Below the pieces are notes generated by a model. That model was not told where the DNA came from. It did not search any database and saw nothing but the letters and a program-made list of their open reading frames with translations. 36,670 bases of DNA, from NCBI RefSeq assembly GCF_945952405.1, contig NZ_CAMFIA010000030.1, positions 1-36,670 on the forward strand, in the 5' to 3' direction. This stretch comes from an uncultured Stenotrophomonas sp. (GTDB lineage Bacteria > Pseudomonadota > Gammaproteobacteria > Xanthomonadales > Xanthomonadaceae). The translations under genes and the position numbers were made by a program. Positions 28,078 to 33,657 of this stretch are shown here, piece by piece; the stretch's first letter is position 1; every line of letters starts with the position of its first letter.

Positions 28078-28161
28078 AGCCGAGCCCGATGCAGCCGAGC
28101 GTAGGCTCGGCTCTACAAGGGAATCCCGCAACGGTAGGGCCGAGCCCAGGCTCGGCTCTAC
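28074..28161. repeat. Two SMAG palindromes, the first supplying a stop codon
   Basis: Unit 1, 28074-28116, has 13-base arms GTAGAGCCGAGCC and GGCTCGGCTCTAC (28104-28116). Unit 2, 28134-28161, has GTAGGGCCGAGCC and GGCTCGGCTCTAC. They fill the gap between convergent paralog C and the DUF421 gene. The TAG of unit 1's GTAG (28075-28077) is the stop codon of paralog C. Confidence 0.9.
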
Positions 28162-28165
28162 CGGG

Positions 28166-28645
28166 TCAGGTGTTCCTGCGCGGGATGATGGTGATGTGCC
28201 CATTGATCTCCAGCAGGGCCAGCTCGACCTCCTCCACGCCCAGGCATCCCTGCTGGCGCAGGGCGGCGTCGAAATCCGAGCGGGTCACCTGCTCGCGGCG
28301 CAGAACGGCGTCGAACAGGCGGCCATCGCGCGCGATCACCACGGGTTCTCCCTCTACCAGGCGTTCAACCCGGCGGCTGCGCGTACTCACCCAGCCGACC
28401 CCGTAGTTGAGCAGGATCAGGGTCGCCGCCAGCAGCAGCCCCCCTCCCAGTGAAGTATCGGTGCCGAGCAGCGCGTTCTGCACCGCATTGCCCAGCAGCA
28501 CCACCAGCAGCACGTCGAACGGGGTGATCTGGCCCAGCGGGCGTTTGCCGCTGAGCCGGACCATGCCCAGCACCACGACATAGACCACCACCGCGCGCAG
28601 GATGAACTCCCACCACGGCATCGCCAGTGCGAACAGATCGGGCAT
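28166..28645 (-). CDS. DUF421 (YetF/YcaP-like) membrane protein
   Basis: A 159-aa DUF421 protein. About three N-terminal transmembrane helices (WWEFILRAVVVYVVVLGMVRL; FDVLLVVLLGNAVQNALLG; GGLLLAATLILLNYGVGW) are followed by a cytoplasmic domain (VERLVEGEPVVIARDGRLFDAVLRR, then SDFDAALRQQGCLGVEEVELALLEINGHITII). The pattern GKRPLGQITPFDVLLVVLLGNAVQ is the family hallmark. Function is unknown. The ATG at 28643-28645 has GGGGAA just upstream; an open frame continues to 28852 but runs through the sRNA and is rejected. The GGGG near its start could pair with the C-rich loops of the neighbouring sRNA (inference). Confidence 0.87.
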   Translation of the reverse strand: MPDLFALAMPWWEFILRAVVVYVVVLGMVRLSGKRPLGQITPFDVLLVVLLGNAVQNALLGTDTSLGGGLLLAATLILLNYGVGWVSTRSRRVERLVEGEPVVIARDGRLFDAVLRREQVTRSDFDAALRQQGCLGVEEVELALLEINGHITIIPRRNT

Positions 28646-28685
28646 TGCGGTTTCCCCTGTAGAGCGGTGGCCCAGCCTAGCATCC

Positions 28686-28727
28686 GGGGTCGGATGCCTT
28701 TGCCGTGCAGGCAGAGGGATCCGACCG
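28686..28727. repeat. GGGGTCGGAT palindrome, copy 1
   Basis: GGGGTCGGATGCCTTTGCC (28686-28704) faces an imperfect inverted copy, GGCAGAGGGATCCGACC, ending near 28727. The same unit occurs at 32177-32217. It sits in the leader of the DUF421 gene. Confidence 0.65.
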
Positions 28728-28743
28728 CGACTGCCGTCGGCGC

Positions 28744-28783
28744 AAATAAAAAGCCCCGCTGACCAGGGGGAGGTCAACGGGGC
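28744..28783 (-). terminator. Rho-independent terminator of the sX13-like sRNA
   Basis: On the minus strand GCCCCGTTGACC (28783 down to 28772) pairs with GGTCAGCGGGGC (28764 down to 28753) with one mismatch, around a TCCCCCT loop, followed by TTTTTATTT (28752 down to 28744). This is the best intrinsic terminator in the window, and its loop is also one of the C-rich loops of the sRNA. Confidence 0.9.
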
Positions 28784-28868
28784 CGGGGAACGGGCACTTG
28801 GGGAGGAGTCCCCGTTCCGAGATCTGCTCCAGGGGATGGGAGAGATCCGCAACAGGCATTGCGCCTGT
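28745..28868 (-). ncRNA. sX13: sX13-like small regulatory RNA downstream of polA
   Basis: About 120 nt on the minus strand between polA and the DUF421 gene. A TATAAC -10 (28874-28879) implies a start near 28866-28868. After a short 5' hairpin (28853-28867) come three stem-loops: AGATC-type arms at 28821-28847 with a loop containing CTCCC and CCCC; AACGGG/CCCGTT arms at 28789-28816 with CTCCTCCCC in the loop; and the terminator hairpin with loop TCCCCC. Xanthomonas sX13 is about 115 nt, is made of three stem-loops with C-rich loops that pair with G-rich mRNA sites, and is conserved in Xanthomonadaceae; I recall it lying beside polA, like Spot 42 in enterics. Position, size and loop design all agree. 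Identity is from memory, not alignment. Confidence 0.8.
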
Positions 28869-28873
28869 CGGGA

Positions 28874-28879
28874 GTTATA
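28874..28879 (-). promoter_or_regulatory. -10 element of the sX13-like sRNA
   Basis: GTTATA on the plus strand reads TATAAC on the minus strand, eight bases before the presumed 5' end. No good -35 hexamer is seen about 17 bases further up (the region reads ACCGTTAG), so activator help or a loose promoter is possible. Confidence 0.5.
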
Positions 28880-29010
28880 GAAGCACTCCGAACACTAACG
28901 GTTCGTGAAGGGGCCCAATTTAATGAACTTCAATCAGGGCAACATTCATGATCGAGTCAGAAACACACGCTCAATGAATGAATTCACGTCGTTTTCGGCT
29001 TGAAACAGGC

Positions 29011-31785
29011 TCAGTGCGCTTCGTCCCAGTTGCTGCCAATCCCGGTGTCGACAACCAGCGGCACCCGCAGCTTGGCCGCTTGCGACATGCGCTCGACCAC
29101 CTGCGAACGCAAAGTTTCAACGAAACTGCTTTCGGTTTCGAACACCAGTTCGTCGTGCACCTGCAGGATCATCCGGGCCGGTGCGCCGCTGTCACGCAGC
29201 CACTGGTCCACGTCCACCATCGCCCGCTTGATGATGTCCGCGGCGGTGCCCTGCATCGGCGCGTTGATCGCGGCACGCTCGGCACCCGCTCGCAGGCCCT
29301 GGTTACGTGCATGAATGTCGTTCAGGTACAGGCGACGGCCGAACAGGGTTTCCACGTAGCCCTGGTCGCGGGCCTGCTGGCGCATCCGCTCCATGAAGTC
29401 ACGCACGCCGGGGTAGCGGCTGAAGTACAGCGCCACGTAATCCTGCGCCTGGCCACGGTCGATGCCCAGGTTGCGGGCCAGGCCAAAGGCACTCATGCCG
29501 TACATCAGGCCGAAGTTGATCGCCTTGGCGGCGCGGCGCTCGTTCGGGGTCACCTCGTCCAGCGCGCGGCCGAACACCTCGGCAGCGGTGGCACGGTGGA
29601 CGTCGGCGCCCTGCTCGAACGCACGCACCAGGCCCGGGTCTTCGGACAGGTGGGCCATGATCCGCAGCTCGATCTGCGAGTAGTCGGCGGCCAGCAGCAG
29701 GCAGCCTTCCGGGGCGATGAACGCGCGGCGGATGCGGCGGCCATCCTCGGTGCGGATCGGGATGTTCTGCAGGTTCGGGTCCGACGAGGACAGGCGGCCG
29801 GTCGCGGCACCGGACTGGTGGTAGCTGGTATGCACCCGGCCGGTCTCCGGATTGACCATCTCCGGCAGCTTGTCGGTATAGGTGCTGCGCAGCTTGGCCA
29901 GCCCGCGGTAGTCGAGGATCACCCGCGGCAGCTCGTGCTGGTCGGCAATCGCCTCCAGCGCCTCCTCGTTGGTGCTGGGCTGGCCCTTCGGGGTCTTCAC
30001 CACCGCCGGCAGCTTCAGCTCGTCGAACAGCACCGCCTGCAGCTGCTTGGGCGAATCCAGGTTGAAGCTGCGCCCGGCCAGCTCGGTGGCCTTCTGCTGT
30101 GCCGCCAGCATGCGCGAGGACAGATCCTGGCTCTGCCGGCGCAGCTCGTCGGTGTCGATCCGCACACCGTTGGCTTCGATCGTGGTCAGCACCGGCACCA
30201 GCGGCATCTCGATGTCGCGGTACACGCTGTCCAGCGCTGGCACCGCCAACAGCTGCGGCTGCAGCGCGTGGTGCAGGCGCAGGGTGATGTCGGCATCCTC
30301 GGCCGCATAGCGGCTGGCTTCGTCGATGCCCACCTGCGAGAACGGAATCTGCTTGGCGCCCTTGCCGGCCACGTCCTCGAACTTGATGGTGCTGTAGCCC
30401 AGGTAGCGCAGGGCCAGCGAATCCATGTCGTGGCGGGTGGCGGTGGAATTGAGCACGAAGCTCTCGAGCATGGTGTCGTCGTGGTAGCCCTGCACCTGCA
30501 CGCCGTGGCGGCGCAGCACGTGCAGGTCGTACTTGCCGTGCTGGCCCAGCTTCTTCTTCGCCGGGTCCTGCAGCACCGGGCGCAGCGCGTCCAGCACCTG
30601 CTGCATCGGCAGCTGCGCCGGCGCGCCGGGGTAATCATGGCCGACCGGGATGTAGGCGGCCTTGCCCGGCTCGACCGCCAGGCTGATGCCGACCAGGCGC
30701 GCACGCATCGCGTCCAGCGCGTCGGTTTCGGTATCGAAGCTGACCAGATCGGCCTGCTGCAGCCGCTCGACCCAGGCCTGCAGCTGTTCCGCCGTCAGCA
30801 CGGTCTCGTATTCACCCGGTGCCGCCAGCGCCGGATCCAGCGTGCCGGCGGCCGGCGCCTCGGCGCTGCCACGGGCAAACCCGGCCGCCGTGCCACGCAG
30901 GCTCGGGGTCGCCTCGCTGGCGGCAGCCGGTGCCGGCAACGGCGCGCCCAGCTCCTTCAGCGCCTGGGTGAAGCCATAGCGCGTGTACAGCTCGGTCAGC
31001 ACCGGCACATCCTGCTCGCGCAGCGCCAGCGTGGTCGGGCTGGCCTCCAGCTCCACATCGGTTCGGATGGTCACCAGCTCGCGGTTCAGCGGCAGGCGTT
31101 CCAGCGCGGCGCGCAGGTTCTCGCCGATCTTGCCCTTCATGGTCGGCGCAGCAGCCATCACCCCGTCCAGGTGCTGGTACTCGGCCAGCCACTTGGCGGC
31201 GGTCTTCGGCCCGCACTTCTCCACGCCCGGCACGTTGTCGACGGTGTCACCCATCAGCGCCAGCAGGTCGATGATCTGGTCGGCGCGCACGCCGAACTTG
31301 TCCATTACCGCCGCATCCGAATCCATGCGGCTGCCGGTCATGGTGTTGACCAGCTCGATGCCTGGGCGCACCAGCTGGGCGAAGTCCTTGTCACCGGTGG
31401 AAATGGTCACCTTCAGGTCCTGCGCCAGCCCCTGCAGGGCCAGCGTGCCGATCACATCGTCGGCTTCCACGCCGGGAATGCGCAGGATGCTGATGCCCAG
31501 CGCTTCGACGATGCGGCACATCGGCTCGACCTGGCTGCGCAGCTCATCGGGCATCGGCGGCCGGTTGGCCTTGTACTGTTCGTACAGGTCATCGCGGAAG
31601 GTCTTGCCGGGCGCATCGACCACGAACGCCACGTAGGCCGGGCGCTCCTTCAGGGTCGAGCGCAGCATGTTGACCACACCGAACAGCGCGCCGGTGGGTT
31701 CACCCTGTGCGTTGGACAGGGGCGGCAGCGCGTGGAACGCGCGGTACAGGTAACTGGACCCGTCGATCAGGACTAATCTGCTCAT
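29011..31785 (-). CDS. polA: DNA polymerase I
   Basis: A 924-aa PolA (E. coli 928). Residues 1-290 are the 5'-3' nuclease (LVLIDGSSYLYRAFHALPPL; PGVEADDVIGTLA; GDTVDNVPGVEKCGPKTA). Residues about 320-520 are the 3'-5' exonuclease-like domain, with DTETDALD carrying the first two catalytic acids and YAAEDADI the last, so proofreading residues look intact. Residues about 530-924 are the family A polymerase: DYSQIELR (motif A, Asp about 701), KAINFGLMYG (motif B), QVHDELVFE (motif C, about 876). Acts in repair and Okazaki-fragment processing. ATG at 31783-31785. The sX13-like sRNA follows it, as Spot 42 follows polA in enterics. Confidence 0.97.
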   Translation of the reverse strand: MSRLVLIDGSSYLYRAFHALPPLSNAQGEPTGALFGVVNMLRSTLKERPAYVAFVVDAPGKTFRDDLYEQYKANRPPMPDELRSQVEPMCRIVEALGISILRIPGVEADDVIGTLALQGLAQDLKVTISTGDKDFAQLVRPGIELVNTMTGSRMDSDAAVMDKFGVRADQIIDLLALMGDTVDNVPGVEKCGPKTAAKWLAEYQHLDGVMAAAPTMKGKIGENLRAALERLPLNRELVTIRTDVELEASPTTLALREQDVPVLTELYTRYGFTQALKELGAPLPAPAAASEATPSLRGTAAGFARGSAEAPAAGTLDPALAAPGEYETVLTAEQLQAWVERLQQADLVSFDTETDALDAMRARLVGISLAVEPGKAAYIPVGHDYPGAPAQLPMQQVLDALRPVLQDPAKKKLGQHGKYDLHVLRRHGVQVQGYHDDTMLESFVLNSTATRHDMDSLALRYLGYSTIKFEDVAGKGAKQIPFSQVGIDEASRYAAEDADITLRLHHALQPQLLAVPALDSVYRDIEMPLVPVLTTIEANGVRIDTDELRRQSQDLSSRMLAAQQKATELAGRSFNLDSPKQLQAVLFDELKLPAVVKTPKGQPSTNEEALEAIADQHELPRVILDYRGLAKLRSTYTDKLPEMVNPETGRVHTSYHQSGAATGRLSSSDPNLQNIPIRTEDGRRIRRAFIAPEGCLLLAADYSQIELRIMAHLSEDPGLVRAFEQGADVHRATAAEVFGRALDEVTPNERRAAKAINFGLMYGMSAFGLARNLGIDRGQAQDYVALYFSRYPGVRDFMERMRQQARDQGYVETLFGRRLYLNDIHARNQGLRAGAERAAINAPMQGTAADIIKRAMVDVDQWLRDSGAPARMILQVHDELVFETESSFVETLRSQVVERMSQAAKLRVPLVVDTGIGSNWDEAH

Positions 31786-31884
31786 GGGACGATTCTACGC
31801 GCCCGTGCCTGCACCGCGACGACACGGTACGCCCCCGGTGTTGGGGCATAATCAGGGCTCTTTCCAGGCCAAGGATTCCCCGCC

Positions 31885-32169
31885 ATGAAGACGCTGATGC
31901 TGTCCTCCCTGCTGCTCCTGGCTGGCTGCGCCAGCATGGGCGGCGCCGGGGCACCCCCGGTCGACGTCAAGGGCGCCGACGTGTCCAAGCGCACCATGGA
32001 CAACGGCGACGTCGTCGAGGAATACCGCGTGTCCGGCCAGCTGCGCATGGTCAAGGTGACCCCCTCGCGCGGCGCACCGTTCTACATGTACGACAAGAAC
32101 GGCGACGGCCGCTTCGACAACGACAAGGACGGCGTGTCGCCGGTGTACTGGAAGCTGTACAGCTGGTGA
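31885..32169 (+). CDS. DUF2782 lipoprotein
   Basis: A 94-aa protein with a lipoprotein signal peptide: MKTLMLSSLLLLAGC, where LAGC is the lipobox and the Cys is the lipidated residue. The rest is short: DGNGDVVEEYRVSG-like DNGDVVEEYRVSGQLRMVKV, then PFYMYDKNGDGRFD and SPVYWKLYSW, which match DUF2782 proteins. That family is often found next to polA in Pseudomonas and Xanthomonas. Function unknown. The DKNGDGRFDNDKDG piece resembles a loose calcium-binding loop but this may be coincidence. It is divergent from polA with 99 bp between; AAGGA lies about 11 bases before the ATG. Confidence 0.87.
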   Translation: MKTLMLSSLLLLAGCASMGGAGAPPVDVKGADVSKRTMDNGDVVEEYRVSGQLRMVKVTPSRGAPFYMYDKNGDGRFDNDKDGVSPVYWKLYSW

Positions 32170-32176
32170 TGCAACA

Positions 32177-32217
32177 GGGGTCAGATCCCTTTGCCTCCGG
32201 CAAACGGATCCGACCCC
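32177..32217. repeat. GGGGTCAGAT palindrome, copy 2
   Basis: GGGGTCAGATCCCTTTGCC (32177-32195) faces GGCAAACGGATCCGACCCC (32199-32217) with a three-base loop and a few mismatches. Same family as 28686-28727. It begins seven bases after the DUF2782 stop codon and could end that transcript. Confidence 0.8.
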
Positions 32218-32227
32218 ATCGATTCCA

Positions 32228-32265
32228 CAAAAGATGACGCCGGCGCGCATCCTGCGGCCGGCGTC
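32228..32265 (-). terminator. Terminator of the universal stress protein gene
   Basis: On the minus strand GACGCCGGC (32265 down to 32257) pairs with GCCGGCGTC (32244 down to 32236), then ATCTTTTG follows (to 32228). It lies 26 bases after the usp stop codon in the direction of transcription. Confidence 0.7.
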
Positions 32266-32291
32266 GGGTCCCCTCCCCGGGAACGCTTGAA

Positions 32292-32738
32292 TCAGCGGAT
32301 GACCAGCACCGGCAGCGTGCTGCGCGCCAGCACTTCGGCGGTCTGGCTGCCCAGCAGCACGCGGGTCACGCCACGGCGGCCGTGCGAGGTCATCACGATC
32401 AGGTCGCTGTTGCGTTCGGCGGCGGTCTCGATGATGCCGTCGGCCGCATAGCGGTCCAGCACGTGCACCGGGTTGGCCTGGATGCCCTGCTCGGCGGCCT
32501 TGGCCAGCGCCGGCTGCAGCACCTTCTGCGCGCCTTCCTCGCGGTCGGCCTTGTACTCGGGGCTGTTCATGTAGCCCACGCTCCAGCCCATGGCGTCATA
32601 CATGCCGACGGCCCACGGCTCGGAGACAGTCACGATATCGACCTCGGCATCGAGGTCCTTGGCCAGCTCCAGGCCCTTGGCCAGGCCCTTGTCGGCCAGC
32701 TCGGACCCGTCGGTGGCAATCAGGATGCGCTTGTACAT
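32292..32738 (-). CDS. Universal stress protein (UspA family)
   Basis: A 148-aa single-domain Usp. The first strand MYKRILIATDGSELADKGL with the conserved Asp, and the late SHGRRGVTRVLLGSQTAEVL containing the HG-X9-GS phosphate-binding pattern, place it with the ATP-binding Usp group. Residues 45-65 (AVGMYDAMGWSVGYMNSPEY) are a Tyr/Met-rich insert seen in related Xanthomonadaceae and Pseudomonas Usps. The start at 32738 is set by GGAG upstream; an in-frame ATG at 32798 would overlap the promoter. The gene has its own Anr/FNR-type promoter (32779-32820) and terminator (32228-32265), so it is probably induced by low oxygen, as Anr-dependent Usps in Pseudomonas are (inference). Confidence 0.92.
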   Translation of the reverse strand: MYKRILIATDGSELADKGLAKGLELAKDLDAEVDIVTVSEPWAVGMYDAMGWSVGYMNSPEYKADREEGAQKVLQPALAKAAEQGIQANPVHVLDRYAADGIIETAAERNSDLIVMTSHGRRGVTRVLLGSQTAEVLARSTLPVLVIR

Positions 32739-32778
32739 GGTGGGGCTCCGTGGCGATCTGCCAGATGGGAACGACACC

Positions 32779-32820
32779 ATTGCACACCGGATGTGCACGC
32801 TACGCCTTGAGCAGGATCAA
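32779..32820 (-). promoter_or_regulatory. Anr/FNR box and -10 element of the usp promoter
   Basis: On the minus strand TTGATCCTGCTCAA at 32807-32820 matches the FNR/Anr consensus TTGAT-N4-ATCAA at nine of ten positions. A -10-like TGCAAT lies at 32779-32784, so a transcript would start near 32772. The box is then centred about 41.5 bases upstream of the start, exactly the class II activator position. The protein expected to bind is an Fnr/Anr-type or Clp-family regulator. Confidence 0.7.
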
Positions 32821-32906
32821 TCCGGCGCTGCGCAGCGGCGTGTGCGCACCGCCAGCTTGCGTAACCGAACACGGCCGCGCAAGCTGGGGGGCGGCGGCTA
32901 TCTTCT

Positions 32907-32934
32907 GTAGAGCCGAGCATGAGCTCGGCTCTAC
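32907..32934. repeat. SMAG palindrome
   Basis: GTAGAGCCGAGC (32907-32918) and GCTCGGCTCTAC (32923-32934) are exact 12-base arms around ATGA. It lies 11 bases after the stop codon of the minus-strand gene at 32946, between that gene and the usp promoter, where it could act as a transcript end. Confidence 0.9.
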
Positions 32935-32945
32935 AACAATGTCGC

Positions 32946-33500
32946 TCAGGCGATCTGCACCACGCGCGCGTTCTGGCACAGCGGATAGCTGGCCACGAAT
33001 TCGGCAATCGCATCACGCATCGCCTCGAACGACTCGCCGTACATGTACAGCGCGGTCTCGGTCGGGCCCTGCCACCAGCTGCAGATCTCGCCCAGGCCGT
33101 CGATGCGCTCGGACAGCTGTTCGAACACGTGGTTGGAGTCGCACTGTTCGTAGACTTCGTCCGGCAGGGTCAGCCCATCCAGGTAGATGCCCAGGCCTTC
33201 GGTCACGCCGAAGCCACGGTCGGCCTCGCCCGCGCCCTGCAGCTGCGAACCCTTCGGTGCACCCAGCTGTTCCAGCAGGTCGATCAGCTTGGGCACGCCC
33301 GCCGCGTCGATCAGTGCGACCTCGATATCGCCGTACTCGACTTCACCCAGGTCGGACATCGCGGTGCCGCCACCGGTGAGCTCACCCACCTGGGCCGCCT
33401 GCAGCAGTGCGTCGAGCGGATCCTCGAACAGTTCATGGCGATGCTCCGGCTGCAGCCGGGCGTTCAACTTCACGGTGACATGCAGCGTGGGTTCGGTCAT
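32946..33500 (-). CDS. Conserved protein of unknown function
   Basis: A 184-aa soluble protein with no signal peptide or membrane helix. Two parts can be seen: residues 1-70 (HVTVKLNARLQPEHRHELFE, EDPLDALL, VGELTGGGTAMSDLGEVEYG, DIEVAL), and residues 90-184 (GVTEGLGIYLDGLTLPDEVY, ICSWWQGPTETALYMYGESF, EAMRDAIAEFVASYPLCQNA). I do not recognise a named family with confidence; the GELTGGG element recurs in uncharacterised proteins. The start MTEPTLHVTV at 33500 is preferred; open frame extends upstream through SMAG repeats and is rejected. On the same strand as uvrD, separated by 157 bp of SMAG repeats. Confidence 0.75.
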   Translation of the reverse strand: MTEPTLHVTVKLNARLQPEHRHELFEDPLDALLQAAQVGELTGGGTAMSDLGEVEYGDIEVALIDAAGVPKLIDLLEQLGAPKGSQLQGAGEADRGFGVTEGLGIYLDGLTLPDEVYEQCDSNHVFEQLSERIDGLGEICSWWQGPTETALYMYGESFEAMRDAIAEFVASYPLCQNARVVQIA

Positions 33501-33530
33501 GGAGGCGTTCCTGGAAGATGTCGGCCCATT

Positions 33531-33636
33531 GTAGGGCCGAGCCATGCCCGGCTGCGTTTCCTGGACAGAAACAGCCGAGCATGGGCTCGGCTCTACGGAT
33601 GTCGGCCTGTTGTAGAGCCGAGCCATGCTCGGCTGC
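33531..33636. repeat. Three SMAG palindromes between uvrD and the 184-aa gene
   Basis: Units at 33531-33555 (GTAGGGCCGAGCC ... CGGCTGC), 33572-33596 (reverse, ending GGCTCGGCTCTAC) and 33612-33636 (GTAGAGCCGAGCC ... CGGCTGC). The first two face each other with GTAG at both outer ends and can form one long hairpin; the third repeats the first orientation. They follow the uvrD stop codon (33658-33660) and could end or stabilise its transcript. Confidence 0.85.
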
Positions 33637-33657
33637 ACAGATGAAGCACCGCGGCGA

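Noticed and set aside
28646..28852. Longer N-terminus of the DUF421 protein
   Set aside because: The extension runs through the sRNA and palindrome, and ATG at 28643-28645 has its own ribosome-binding site and fits the family.
28978..31776. A 932-codon open frame on the plus strand opposite polA
   Set aside because: It is the antisense shadow of polA in high-GC sequence. Its translation is His/Gln/Arg-rich with no domain, whereas polA is unmistakable.
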